Shown here: piece by piece, positions 20,491 to 29,941 of the stretch | Position numbering within the stretch: the stretch's first letter is position 1 | Layout of the letters: every line of letters starts with the position of its first letter | Source: Flavilitoribacter nigricans DSM 23189 = NBRC 102662 | Lineage (GTDB): Bacteria; Bacteroidota; Bacteroidia; Chitinophagales; Saprospiraceae | DNA: 64,000 bases | Direction of reading: 5' to 3' | Assembly: GCF_002646595.1 (NCBI RefSeq) | Contig: NZ_PDUD01000009.1 | Location: forward strand, 310,001 to 374,000 | Notes under the pieces: model-generated | Database searches by the model: none | What the model was told of the DNA's origin: nothing | What the model saw: only the letters and a program-made list of their open reading frames with translations | Program-made: the position numbers and the translations under genes

Positions 20491-22209
20491 TTAATTATAG
20501 CCCGGATTCTGTTCCAGGACGGCCCCCGTATTGCTCTCGATCTCACTAAACGGTATCGGGAACAGATTGTGGTAGGGCTGTACATCGACACCGTAATTAG
20601 CCGATACCGGATTCCCGTCACAGTAGCGATTAGTCCGATCGTACAGCAATCCCAGGCGGTTCAGGGTCAGGCGGCGTTTCTCCTCTACCCCCAGTTCCCG
20701 CATACGCTCGTCCAGGATATAGTCGATATCCACCGCATCCGGACTTACCGGACTTGCATTGGCCCGGCTTCGAAGTGCATTGATATCTTCGGCGGCTTTA
20801 TTGAGATCTCCGCTACCCATATAAGCTTCGGCCCGGAGCAAATAGGTCTCCGCCAGCCGGATGTGATACTGATCGGTGTACGTACTGCCGGCTGCCGAGG
20901 CGTTCAGCGTCATCAGTTCGGCATCTACGAACAACTCCGCAGGGTGATTGCCCGGGGTTGTCACTTTGGATTGGTAGGGATAGAAAAAGCGGATGGTATC
21001 ATCATTAGTCTGACGGAATAATTCCCAGTGATCGGAGAGCATCTGCCCGTACCATTCCGATTCGGGATTATTGAAGGCCACATCCCTTACGAAGTTGAAT
21101 TCCGAGTTGCGCATATCGTCCCAGTTTTCCGCTTCCCAGATCCCGTAATTGAAATGATTGGTCCCTCGGAAACGTCCGATGCCCCGGCCGCCGGTATAAT
21201 CCGAAACGCCCAGCGACAGGAATGGATTCACACCCGAGGGATCCGCGTATTTGAAACTCCAGGGACGGGGGGCGTGATCTCTTTCCAGTTGAGCACTATT
21301 GCTGCTGCGGCTGTTGGAGGACAAAGCGCCTCCCGGCGTATCGATCTCCTGCTGCCACACCCAGATCCCTTCCGTATTACCGGAGCTGCGGTTTTGGTTG
21401 TTCTGCCGAAAAAGATCCCAGTAAACATCACCGGGTTCGGACATTCTGGAGCCAAAGCGATCGCTCATCAGAGCCGTTGCCGGATCATCGATCACCTGGG
21501 AAGCCGCAGTGATCGCATCGGACCAGCGCTCCAGGCTGACGTAAACTTCCGCCAAAATGTGGTAGGCCGCCAGATTGGAAACCTGCCCGTCCTGTACATC
21601 GGTAATGCCCGGAAGGTTGGCGGCCGCAAATTCCAGATCCTGGGCCGCCTGCTCGTAGACCGCCGACCGGGAAGCCCGGGTATAGTCTGTCTTGGGAGCG
21701 CCCACTTCTTCCAGTTCGATCGGAACGCCTCCGAAAAGATGCGCCAGATTTCGGTAAGCCAGCCCGCGGAACAGTTTCGTTTCGGCTTCCACCCGGATCT
21801 TCTCCGCATCGCTCATCTCCGCGTCCGCCAGGCGGTTCAGGATGACGTTGGAGGAAGAGATGATCTTGTAGTACGCCTGCCAGTGGGTGATCACTAATCC
21901 GGACTGCGGGGTCAGGGTAGCCAGGTAGCTGCCAAAACGCACGTTCAGCTGCTGGGCGCCGTTAAACCCCAGATCCGTACCGTAGATGTAATCCAGTGGC
22001 CGGTGTTCTCCGCCGGAGAGGATCGTCCGGGCGTTATCGTAGAGCGCATAGATAGCGGAATTAAAATCGTCAATGGTCAGGAAGGAGTTCTCCGGACTGG
22101 CAAAATCCAGCGGTACCTCCTCCAGTATAGCCTCTTCATCACAGGCCGAGAAGAGCAGTAAAAAAGCGAAGAGCAGAAAAGCTAATTTATTTTTTAAAGG
22201 TTCCATCAT
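20491..22209 (-). CDS. SusD/RagB family outer-membrane lipoprotein, locus 1
   Basis: About 572 residues from the Met at 22209 (MMEPLKNKL); the frame is open 29 codons further up but those precede the signal peptide. Lipoprotein signal LLLFSAC, then EEVPLDFASPENSF, the typical SusD N-terminus. It is helical with TPR-like pairs and ends in the usual SusD tail (LFPIPFSEIESNTGAVLEQNPGYN). SusD proteins cap the SusC pore at the cell surface and help bind oligosaccharides or other nutrients. It follows susC by 70 bp. No degradative enzyme is linked to this locus, so the substrate is unknown. Confidence 0.93.
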   Translation of the reverse strand: MMEPLKNKLAFLLFAFLLLFSACDEEAILEEVPLDFASPENSFLTIDDFNSAIYALYDNARTILSGGEHRPLDYIYGTDLGFNGAQQLNVRFGSYLATLTPQSGLVITHWQAYYKIISSSNVILNRLADAEMSDAEKIRVEAETKLFRGLAYRNLAHLFGGVPIELEEVGAPKTDYTRASRSAVYEQAAQDLEFAAANLPGITDVQDGQVSNLAAYHILAEVYVSLERWSDAITAASQVIDDPATALMSDRFGSRMSEPGDVYWDLFRQNNQNRSSGNTEGIWVWQQEIDTPGGALSSNSRSSNSAQLERDHAPRPWSFKYADPSGVNPFLSLGVSDYTGGRGIGRFRGTNHFNYGIWEAENWDDMRNSEFNFVRDVAFNNPESEWYGQMLSDHWELFRQTNDDTIRFFYPYQSKVTTPGNHPAELFVDAELMTLNASAAGSTYTDQYHIRLAETYLLRAEAYMGSGDLNKAAEDINALRSRANASPVSPDAVDIDYILDERMRELGVEEKRRLTLNRLGLLYDRTNRYCDGNPVSANYGVDVQPYHNLFPIPFSEIESNTGAVLEQNPGYN

Positions 22210-22279
22210 GTTAGAATTGAGTGTGATAAAAGGTGGCCGTTCCGACCGGCCGCTGCGGTTCCAAACCAGCATTTCAACA

Positions 22280-25200
22280 CTAAAAAGTTGCATCAAGTCC
22301 CACCGAAATACCCTTCAGTACCGGGCGGCCGCTGGCTCCGAAACCCAGTCCCGTTTCCGGGTCCCAGCCTTCCCATTGGGTCCAGGTCTTGAGGTTTTTA
22401 CCACTTACAAATAACTTGAGCCGGTCAAAACCGATCCCCTGCAAAAAGTCTCCGTCGAAATCGTAAGCCAGCGTGATATCCTGCAGGCGGATGAAACTGC
22501 GATCCCCGTAGTAGATGTAATCAACGGCGGGCTCCTGGTCCAGTCGGCGGTAACGGGCATTGGGGTTAGCCGGCGTCCAGTAATCGAACTGCGTCCAGAA
22601 GTTGTTCCGCCGGATATTGTCGCCACTACCGAAACCGTCCAGCATATTGCGCCCCAGATAACCGTCCTTGCCGCCCTGAATGGAGTTGATGAAAAAGCGG
22701 AAAGTGAAGTTCCTGAATTTGATCTCGTTCAGAATACCGAAACGGTAGGCCGGCTCCTGACGACCGATAATCACCCGGTCGTTGGGCGTAATGGCGCCAT
22801 CACCGTTCTGATCGACGATGCGGTGGGTGCCGACAAAAAAACCGGTGGGGGTTTCCTCTCCCAGCTGGATGATGCCGTCCGACTCGTAGGTAAAGACCGA
22901 ATTGATGGATTCCCCGAGGAACAAACCGCTGGCCACCAGATCATCTTCCTGCCCGTCGTCATCGGCATCCAGATCGATCAGGGAAACGATCTTGTTCTGG
23001 TTGGAAGCCAGATTAAAGGTTACATTCCAGTTCCAGTCGCTCCGGTTCATGACGGTCGTATTGAGCGTCAGTTCCAGACCGCGATTATCAATTTCTCCTA
23101 CATTGGTGGTGATGCGGTTAAAGCCGGTGATCTGCGGGATCGACACGTCGAAGATCAGATCGGAAGTGGTAGTCGCGTAGTAGTCAATCGAACCGGAGAG
23201 CTTGTTATCAAAGAGAATGAAATCCAGACCAAAATTGGAACCGGTAGTCGTTTCCCAACTCAGGTTGGGATTGGCCAGGTTCTGGATCTCCTGCCCGAAC
23301 AGCGTGGTTCCGCCATCCCCGAACACGTAGGCCGGAAAGGAGGCCAGGCGGGCGAGGGAGGAATATCTTCCCACCAGGTTGCCGTTGGTACCGTAGGAGA
23401 ATCTCAGTTTGAGGTTATTGATCCAGGAAGCGTCCATAAAAGGCTCTTCACTGATCACCCAGCCGAGACCGAGCGAGGGGAACAAGGCCGTTTTTTCGTT
23501 TCGGGCAAAGCCGGAAAATCCGTCTCTCCGGATGGTTGCCGTCACCAGGTATTTGTAGTTGAATTTGTAGTTGATCCGGCCCATCTGGTAGATGTAGCTT
23601 TCGTTCCAGGCACTGGAATTGATCAACTGGATCCCACCCAGACCAAGATCGTTATAACTCAATCGCAAATTGTTGTAATTGGAGCCGAGTGCCGCCGTTT
23701 GTTCGAAAAAACGTTCTCTTCTTCCGTATACCAGCGTCACGTCGAGATTGTGGATCTCGTTGAAGGTCCGCTTGTAGGACAGGATGTTGTCCAGGGTCCA
23801 GTCGTACCAGCTGTTGTTGATCTTATCGGCACTGCCGGCCGCGCTGTTGGCGTAGGTGTTGGAATTGTACTGGCGATTCCAGCGGTAGTTATTCCCGAAA
23901 TTCAATCGGAAGTTGAGCCCTTCGATGAAGGGAACATCAATATCGGCGAAGAAATTACCGAAGATGCTGTTTCGTTTGTCAAAATCATCGGCCAGGGAAA
24001 AGAGGAAGGGGTTATCCAGGTTGGCCCCGTTCGGATTAGGAATGAATTCCCCGTTATCATCCCAGGGCGTCACCAGCGGGGTCATGCGGCTGAGCAGACC
24101 GAGAGAAGGAGAAGTACCGCTGTAATCGGAGAAAGAACCGAAAGTCTGAGCGCCGATGGTAAACCAGTCGAGGATCTCATTCTCAATATTGATCCGGGTG
24201 GTGACCCGCTGGAATTCGTCGTTCAGGATGTATCCTTTTTGATCGGTATAACCGCCACTGAGGAAGTAAGACACCTTGCCTTCCGAACCCCGCACGCTCA
24301 GGTTGTGCGCGTTGATGTAGCCGGAATTGGTGGCATTATCCCACCAGTCGTAGTTGGTACCGTTCTCAAAACCGGCCCGCAAGGGAGGGTCCGTGACGAT
24401 ATCATCGTAGGTCCAGTCTGATCTAAGCCGGGTATAGTCCGGCGCTTCGAAGGAGGTTTCCCAGTCAATGTCGAAGGATTTATTGATAAAGCCTTCCCGG
24501 TCAAAGACCGTGAGTTCATTGCTGGGGTTTTGTGTGGTGTAGGAAGCCGTGTAAGTGAAGGCCGGTTTGCTCGCTTTTTTACCGCCCTTGGTTTTGATGA
24601 GGATCACCCCATTCGCCGCCTGCGCTCCGTAAATAGCCATACTACTGGGATCCTTCAGGACGTCGATGGATTCAATGTCGGTCGGATTCAGTTCATTGAG
24701 GCTGCCGGTAAAAATGATGCCATCCACCACGATGAGTACGTTCTGATTACCGTTGATGGTGGTGGATCCCCGCACGGAGATACTGGGGTTCTCGCCCGTG
24801 GCGTCTACCTGTCCAATGTTCAGCCCGGGTACCGTTCCCTGCAGCGACTGGACCACACTCACATTCGGCGACTCCCGGAAGGATTCGATATTTGCCCGGG
24901 CCACCGAACCGGTCAGATCCGATTTTTGCTGCGTACCGTAACCCACCACCACGATCTCATCCAGTTCGGTTACATTGGACAACAGCACGATTTCCACGAT
25001 CGACGCATTACCGATGGCAATTTCCTGCGTCGTGTAACCGATGTAGGAAACTTCCAGGTATTTAACGTCATCCGCAATGGTCAGCGAGAATTTTCCGTCC
25101 AGGTCGGTGACGGTACCCGTTGCGGCGCCTTTGACCTTGACGCTCGCTCCGATCAGGGGAAGCCCCTCTTCGTCCAGAACGGTTCCGGTAATATCCCGCT

Positions 25201-25660
25201 CCTTCAGAGCTTCTTCCGCGGCGTTGAGGATTGCCCCCAGCCGTCGGCCCCGGTGGTTATCGATGTTTTGCTGCACCTGGAGATTTTCCTCCTGCTCCAG
25301 CTTTTGGATCTGTTTAAATTTCCGCTGTAGCTTTTTGATATTCTTCTTGTTGGATCGGGTCTCTTTGAAAACGACGTAATACTTTTCCGTGAGTTGTTTG
25401 TAGCGCAAACCCGTACTGTTCAAAGCCCGGTTCACCGCTACCTCCAGTGATTCGTCGGCTTTGAACTCGAATTTGACCTTGATGTTGGAAAGTAACTTGG
25501 CGTTGTAGGTGATGATGACCTGATATTTTTCGCTGATCTGGTCCAGCACCTCGTTTAGAGGCTGATTTTGCGGGAGGTAGTTGTTTCCCGGGAGGGGCGA
25601 TAGACCTATACATAATAGGATAATCACCAGGATTTGCTTGAAACCTGCCTTTAGTTCCAT
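22280..25660 (-). CDS. SusC/RagA TonB-dependent outer-membrane transporter with STN domain, locus 1
   Basis: 1126 residues. Signal peptide about 1-25; an STN (secretin/TonB short N-terminal) domain about 28-85 (LNEVLDQISEKYQVIITYN); a charged linker; a carboxypeptidase-regulatory-like beta domain about 155-235 (GTVLDEEGLPLIGASVKVKG); the plug about 240-360 with the SusC signatures VVVGYGTQQKSDLTGSVA and DVLKDPSSMAIYGAQAANGVILI; then the 22-strand barrel. It imports nutrients across the outer membrane powered by TonB. The STN domain is the part known to touch FecR, and fecR and sigma genes lie directly upstream (74-bp gap), so signal-driven expression is likely. Confidence 0.96.
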   Translation of the reverse strand: MELKAGFKQILVIILLCIGLSPLPGNNYLPQNQPLNEVLDQISEKYQVIITYNAKLLSNIKVKFEFKADESLEVAVNRALNSTGLRYKQLTEKYYVVFKETRSNKKNIKKLQRKFKQIQKLEQEENLQVQQNIDNHRGRRLGAILNAAEEALKERDITGTVLDEEGLPLIGASVKVKGAATGTVTDLDGKFSLTIADDVKYLEVSYIGYTTQEIAIGNASIVEIVLLSNVTELDEIVVVGYGTQQKSDLTGSVARANIESFRESPNVSVVQSLQGTVPGLNIGQVDATGENPSISVRGSTTINGNQNVLIVVDGIIFTGSLNELNPTDIESIDVLKDPSSMAIYGAQAANGVILIKTKGGKKASKPAFTYTASYTTQNPSNELTVFDREGFINKSFDIDWETSFEAPDYTRLRSDWTYDDIVTDPPLRAGFENGTNYDWWDNATNSGYINAHNLSVRGSEGKVSYFLSGGYTDQKGYILNDEFQRVTTRINIENEILDWFTIGAQTFGSFSDYSGTSPSLGLLSRMTPLVTPWDDNGEFIPNPNGANLDNPFLFSLADDFDKRNSIFGNFFADIDVPFIEGLNFRLNFGNNYRWNRQYNSNTYANSAAGSADKINNSWYDWTLDNILSYKRTFNEIHNLDVTLVYGRRERFFEQTAALGSNYNNLRLSYNDLGLGGIQLINSSAWNESYIYQMGRINYKFNYKYLVTATIRRDGFSGFARNEKTALFPSLGLGWVISEEPFMDASWINNLKLRFSYGTNGNLVGRYSSLARLASFPAYVFGDGGTTLFGQEIQNLANPNLSWETTTGSNFGLDFILFDNKLSGSIDYYATTTSDLIFDVSIPQITGFNRITTNVGEIDNRGLELTLNTTVMNRSDWNWNVTFNLASNQNKIVSLIDLDADDDGQEDDLVASGLFLGESINSVFTYESDGIIQLGEETPTGFFVGTHRIVDQNGDGAITPNDRVIIGRQEPAYRFGILNEIKFRNFTFRFFINSIQGGKDGYLGRNMLDGFGSGDNIRRNNFWTQFDYWTPANPNARYRRLDQEPAVDYIYYGDRSFIRLQDITLAYDFDGDFLQGIGFDRLKLFVSGKNLKTWTQWEGWDPETGLGFGASGRPVLKGISVGLDATF

Positions 25661-25733
25661 AAATTTGTGTGTTTATTATTATATAAGTATTAGTCTGGGG
25701 TAGGCCTTTCGGTCTGCTCCAGTATTTTCTGCT

Positions 25734-26768
25734 CTATTCCACGCCGCTGATCAGGTAGCGGTTTCCGTCCGCTTCAATCCGTAATCCGTAGACGTCGCGC
25801 AGGGTTTGCAGCGTCACCTGCAGGTCCCGGATCGGGACGCCTCCCCCGATGGTTTCGTCCAGCAATTTTTCTTCCAATACGACAAACTCGATCCCGTATA
25901 TCTCTTCAATTTCCGGCAGGGCTTCGGACAATGGCGTCTCTTTAAAGATCAGGGTGCCGTCTTTCCAGGAGACAGATTCCAGGGCGGAAACGTCCTTTTG
26001 GTTTTCCAGCAAATTGTTCTGTTTCTTGGAATAACTCACCAGGTCTCCCGGTTGCATATCGATCCTGGACCTTTCCGGGTCGGCCACCTGGAGGCTTACT
26101 TTACCTTCTTCCAGGAATACTTTGGTCTGATCATTGCGGGCATTGACGTTGAAAGCGGTCCCGTGTACCGTTACGGCCAGGTCCTCCGTGATCACCTGAA
26201 AAGTGGCTCCGGTGGCAGCTTTTTTCTGCACCTCGAAAAAGGCCTCTCCTTCCAGCCAGACTTTCCGGGGCTTGTCCGGGTAATAGGTAAGCCGGGAATT
26301 GGCATTGAGATGCACCAGGGAGCCGTCCGGAAGTTGAGTCTGGTACTGTTCCCCGTAGTCGGTGGATAATTGGATCGGCTTATTGGCAAATTCGCTGCGG
26401 TAAATGCCCCAGCCTATTGTCAGTACTAATATTATACTGGCAACCGCTATCCACCGCCGCCCGGGTCGTAGTTTTCGAAGGCGGGCTTCGCGATTAGTTC
26501 GGCCCGATCCCCCCTTTTGTTCCAGGCGTTGCAGGAGTTGATCGAGCGCCGCCCGGTCTTCCGATTCATCAACCGGGACTTTTTGAAAGGGTACGCCAAT
26601 GACTAAGGACCTGCCGGTCTCTCCCAGGGCCTGAAGCCGGGGATGCAGGTTAAAGAAGTGTTCCCAGTGGGCGATATCCGTATCGTTGGTCTGCTTGGCC
26701 CAGTTGTGGAAGCTGGGGTCGTCCAGCCACTTTTCGAGTAGATCTAATTGCTCCTGGTTCAGGTTCAT
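25734..26768 (-). CDS. FecR-family anti-sigma factor, locus 1
   Basis: 344 residues. A cytoplasmic N-terminal part (1-105, MNLNQEQLDLLEKWLDDPSF), one membrane span (about 108-126, WIAVASIILVLTIGWGIY), and a periplasmic FecR domain (about 135-235: DYGEQYQTQLPDGSLVHLNANSRL in pieces, then KVWLEGEAFFEV). A C-terminal DUF4974-like domain (about 265-344, LSEALPEIEEIYGIEFV) ends it. In this class the protein holds the sigma factor at the membrane until the SusC STN domain signals. It stands 121 bp downstream of the sigma gene and 73 bp upstream of susC. Confidence 0.94.
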   Translation of the reverse strand: MNLNQEQLDLLEKWLDDPSFHNWAKQTNDTDIAHWEHFFNLHPRLQALGETGRSLVIGVPFQKVPVDESEDRAALDQLLQRLEQKGGSGRTNREARLRKLRPGRRWIAVASIILVLTIGWGIYRSEFANKPIQLSTDYGEQYQTQLPDGSLVHLNANSRLTYYPDKPRKVWLEGEAFFEVQKKAATGATFQVITEDLAVTVHGTAFNVNARNDQTKVFLEEGKVSLQVADPERSRIDMQPGDLVSYSKKQNNLLENQKDVSALESVSWKDGTLIFKETPLSEALPEIEEIYGIEFVVLEEKLLDETIGGGVPIRDLQVTLQTLRDVYGLRIEADGNRYLISGVE

Positions 26769-26889
26769 CTATGCTTGGTATCTCAATCAATAATTCGTGC
26801 GAGTTATCAATAGGATACACGGATAGTCATTTCATACTATCGATTTCGAAAAAAAATTTGATCTTTTTGAAAAAGGAGTAGGCGGAAGC

Positions 26890-27492
26890 CTAAATACTGG
26901 TGAGATACAGCAGGAGCCAGGGGAAGAGATAACCCACAAATTTCTTGAGCTTCTGGAAGTTCCTGATCTTCTTCAAGCCCTGGTGCAGGGTGTTGAGTAC
27001 GGTCTGGTTGGCGGTGCCCATTACCTCGGCGATCTCCCGGGTATTGAGCCCGTTGTAGTAGCGCAGATAGATCGCTTCCCGTTGCCGCCAGGGCAGGCTA
27101 TTCAGCGCTTCGAGCAGCACTTCCCTTACTTTGGAGTCTTTTAGTTCTTCAAAGCGGATATCCTCCTGGGAAAAACTGTTTTTAAGGGTTCCCATCCAGA
27201 GCAACTCTTTATTTTTTTTGCTTTGTTCGCGTTGAATACGGCGCAGCAGGCGGTTGCGGAGGGCCCGGAACAGATAGGCTTTTACGTAACTGACCTCCGG
27301 AAGGTCAGCCCCTTTTTCGAGCAGGTGGATGAACAGTTCCTGAATAGCCTCTTCCACGAGTACCCGGTCGGGTACAACGTGTTGGCCATAGTGAAGCAAA
27401 TCGCTGTGATATCGCAGGAACAGGACCGATAATGCTTCTTTTTGCCCCTGGCACAGGGCCGAAAAAAGCTGATGGTCATCCCAGTGTTGCAT
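26890..27492 (-). CDS. ECF sigma factor of locus 1, with hydrophobic C-terminal tail
   Basis: 200 residues. Region 2 about 15-85 (LFLRYHSDLLHYGQ, VEEAIQELFIHLLEK, YLFRALRNRLLRRIQ) and region 4 about 125-175 (LNSLPWRQREAIYLRYYNGLNTREIAEVMG in pieces, then QTVLNTLHQGLKKIR). Unusually, it ends in a hydrophobic tail of about 17 residues (FVGYLFPWLLLYLTSI). It should activate the fecR-susC-susD unit downstream when FecR is signalled. The divergently placed sigma of locus 2 has a similar tail. Confidence 0.92.
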   Translation of the reverse strand: MQHWDDHQLFSALCQGQKEALSVLFLRYHSDLLHYGQHVVPDRVLVEEAIQELFIHLLEKGADLPEVSYVKAYLFRALRNRLLRRIQREQSKKNKELLWMGTLKNSFSQEDIRFEELKDSKVREVLLEALNSLPWRQREAIYLRYYNGLNTREIAEVMGTANQTVLNTLHQGLKKIRNFQKLKKFVGYLFPWLLLYLTSI

Positions 27493-27672
27493 TTAAAAAC
27501 AATTTCTCACCAAGGTACAAAACTTCTTTCAAGTACCATTACGCCAGCTATTATTCCTTTTTATTTGGGAATTATAAAATTATTGATGCCGGTACGGGGA
27601 TTAATGCCTTTTTGCGGCATCCGGTGACTTGGGGAAACTGGGATAAAAAGCGGCAAAATTGCGCTGCAAATT

Positions 27673-28146
27673 TTACTTTTTATTCAATATGGTTTCCAGG
27701 TCCGCCGGAGAATAATTGATCGACTTCAGGGTCTTGTGATCCGTAGTGCGGTACACCAGATACACGTCTCCTTCCTTTTTGATATAGCTGTCGAAACCTC
27801 TCTCTTCCTGGTAATAAGTGGCCGTTGCTTCGGCTTCCTCCAGGCTTTTGCAGGTTTTGCTCATATTGGAGCGCTGCACCTCATCGAAGAGTTCCCGGAA
27901 TTTATCCCCCAGGCCGAATTCCAGCACGGCACCGGAGAGTACATATTGAATATCGCACAGGGCGTCGGCTACTTCCACCAGGTCATTATCCTGGATCGCC
28001 TTTTCCAGTTCTTTCAGCTCTTCGGCGATCAAATTGACCCGCAGGCGACAGCGGTCTTCCGACGGAATGACCGGCTCGGACTCAATGGGATGCTTGAAAG
28101 TGCGATGGAAAGCGGCAACTTGATTCAGGGCATCGATCTTATCCAT
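27673..28146 (-). CDS. MazG-like nucleotide pyrophosphohydrolase (PRA-PH fold)
   Basis: 157 residues. An all-alpha domain with the metal-binding pattern of the MazG/HisE superfamily: EELKELEKAI (ExxE) and EVADALCDIQYVL (ExxD), about residues 37-68. A basic segment (SMSKTCKSLEEAE region) and a small strand pair (YIKKEGDVYLVYRTTD) follow. Members remove pyrophosphate from nucleoside triphosphates, often non-canonical ones. It is divergent from the arginine decarboxylase gene, with 123 bp between starts, so the two share a regulatory space but need not share function. There is no his operon here, so HisE is unlikely. Confidence 0.88.
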   Translation of the reverse strand: MDKIDALNQVAAFHRTFKHPIESEPVIPSEDRCRLRVNLIAEELKELEKAIQDNDLVEVADALCDIQYVLSGAVLEFGLGDKFRELFDEVQRSNMSKTCKSLEEAEATATYYQEERGFDSYIKKEGDVYLVYRTTDHKTLKSINYSPADLETILNKK

Positions 28147-28223
28147 ACTTATCTTTTTTTTGAAGCGCTAATGTAAGGAAAAAATTATTCGACCCTATCA
28201 CTGCATTTCTACCTATTTTAATC

Positions 28224-28231
28224 TACTTTTG
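28224..28231 (+). promoter_or_regulatory. Candidate -7 promoter element of the arginine decarboxylase gene
   Basis: TACTTTTG, an exact TAnnTTTG box, 38 bp before the GTG start at 28270. The -33 region is poor. Confidence 0.5.
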
Positions 28232-28269
28232 CGAAGATTTTTTGACACCATAATTCATGATCCGCAACT

Positions 28270-29667
28270 GTGACTAATAAGTACTTTGATCTGATTGACC
28301 AAACCTTCTATTTTCCACAGGAGGGTTTTGATATCGAAAACGGATATCTGGAATTCAACGGTATTCCGTTGATCCATCTGATTAGAAAATACGGCACACC
28401 TCTCAAGTTAACCTACCTGCCCAAGATTGGATCTCAAATCAAAAAAGCCCGTAATCTGTTTACCCGGGCGATGCGATCCTTAGGTTATGCCGGAAAATAC
28501 CATTATTGCTATTGCACCAAAAGTAGTCATTTCAGCTATGTGCTCAACGAAGCCCTGGAGCACGACGTCAAGCTGGAGACTTCTTCCGGATTTGATATAG
28601 ATCTGGTGAGGCGGCTGCACAAGCAGGGTAAGATCGATAAGGATATTATCATCGTTTGCAACGGTTTCAAACCGGAATCCTACATGGCCAAGATCGTGGG
28701 CCTGATCCACGACGGCTTTGTGAACGTGATCCCGGTTTGCGACAATGTCAACGAGATCGACTATTACGCCAAACACGTCAAAGGGCAGTGCAATATCGGT
28801 ATCCGGGTAGCGACCGAGGAAGAACCCAATTTTGAGTTCTATACCTCGCGCCTGGGCGTCCGGGGTGCCGACGTACTCTCTTTCTACCAGGCAAAGATCG
28901 CCAACAATCCCAAGTTCAAACTGCGGATGTTGCACTTCTTCGTGGATACCGGCATCAAAGACTCGCTCTACTACTGGGGCGAACTAAAAAAAGCACTGAA
29001 GCTTTACTGTGAACTCAAACGCCAGTCAGAAGATCTGCACGCGATCAATATCGGTGGCGGTATGCCCATTCGCAATTCCCTGGGCTTTGAGTTCGATTAC
29101 AAATATATGGTGCGGGAGATCGTATCCAATGTACTGGGTGCCTGTGAAGAGGAGGACGTTCCAGAACCGGATATTTTCACCGAATTCGGCAAATATACGG
29201 TCGGCGAATCGGCGGCTACCATCTTTTCCGTGCTGGCGCAAAAGCAACAGAACGACTCGGAGATGTGGTACATGATCGACAATTCGCTGATGACTACCCT
29301 ACCCGATTCCTGGGGTATCGGTGAGCGTTTCATCCTGCTGCCCATCAATAAATGGCACAACGATTACCGCCGGATCAACATCGGTGGGTTGAGTTGTGAC
29401 AACTCGGATTATTACAATTCGGAGATCCACGAAAGTCAGGTTTACCTGCCGGAATTCGACATTAATGACGAGGAACCGCTTTATCTGGGCTTCTTCCATA
29501 CCGGAGCCTACCAGGATAGTATCAGCGGTTACGGCGGCATCAAGCACTGCCTGATCCCTTCTCCCAAACACATCATCCTCGATCGTGACGAGCAGGGCAA
29601 CCTGGTCGACACCCTCTACCAGGAGGAACAATCGGCTAATGATATGCTAAAGATCCTGGGGTATTGA
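28270..29667 (+). CDS. speA: Arginine decarboxylase (PLP-dependent, fold type III)
   Basis: 465 residues from a GTG start (MTNKYFDLIDQTFYFPQ); no upstream ATG is in frame. The enzyme removes CO2 from arginine to give agmatine, the first step of one route to polyamines. The PLP lysine is expected in YCTKSSHF (Lys84), the phosphate-binding glycines in INIGGGMP (about 260), and the second-subunit catalytic cysteine in GLSCDNSDYY (about 375). The short form with these motifs is the kind annotated as arginine decarboxylase throughout Bacteroidota; diaminopimelate or ornithine activity cannot be excluded by sequence reading alone. No further polyamine gene is nearby. Confidence 0.88.
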   Translation: MTNKYFDLIDQTFYFPQEGFDIENGYLEFNGIPLIHLIRKYGTPLKLTYLPKIGSQIKKARNLFTRAMRSLGYAGKYHYCYCTKSSHFSYVLNEALEHDVKLETSSGFDIDLVRRLHKQGKIDKDIIIVCNGFKPESYMAKIVGLIHDGFVNVIPVCDNVNEIDYYAKHVKGQCNIGIRVATEEEPNFEFYTSRLGVRGADVLSFYQAKIANNPKFKLRMLHFFVDTGIKDSLYYWGELKKALKLYCELKRQSEDLHAINIGGGMPIRNSLGFEFDYKYMVREIVSNVLGACEEEDVPEPDIFTEFGKYTVGESAATIFSVLAQKQQNDSEMWYMIDNSLMTTLPDSWGIGERFILLPINKWHNDYRRINIGGLSCDNSDYYNSEIHESQVYLPEFDINDEEPLYLGFFHTGAYQDSISGYGGIKHCLIPSPKHIILDRDEQGNLVDTLYQEEQSANDMLKILGY

Positions 29668-29690
29668 TCAGGCTCCTTTAGTGCGGACAT

Positions 29691-29932
29691 TTACGGTGCC
29701 CGGCAGCAATCTGCCATATGTGTTTGGGCAATAAGACAAAAAGGATCACCGCAAAGACGCCAAGCCGCTAAGTTTTTTGTGCGGGTCGCTTCCGGTACGG
29801 TCCCGTTTGGGAAGTACTTCAAAAAATTTTCGAATGCAAATTTTCTCGAAGAAGACGGCTCTGAATCTTTGCGGCTTAGCGCCTTTGCGGTAAAAAATAT
29901 GCTACCCTGATACAATTTGCCGGGCACCGTAA
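29691..29932. repeat. Nested inverted-repeat element in the intergenic space
   Basis: The outer arms are exact 15-bp inverted repeats (TTACGGTGCCCGGCA at 29691-29705, its complement at 29918-29932). Inside, a second pair (29748-29772 and 29867-29891) carries the sequence ACCGCAAAG...CGCTAAG and its counterpart CTTAGCGCCTTTGCGGT. A 78-codon frame across it is chance. The 'CGCAAAG/CGCTAAG' type of repeat recurs in many bacterial genomes as a non-coding palindromic element; that is general knowledge, not tested here. Confidence 0.7.
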
Positions 29933-29941
29933 TTTTTGAAG

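Noticed and set aside
22823-24421. 532-codon plus-strand frame opposite susC
   Set aside because: Antisense shadow caused by codon bias; the minus strand is a full SusC with all expected domains. The same applies to long plus-strand frames opposite metH, gyrA and the FG-GAP gene.
29691-29927. 78-codon minus-strand frame
   Set aside because: Lies entirely inside the nested inverted-repeat block; not protein-like.
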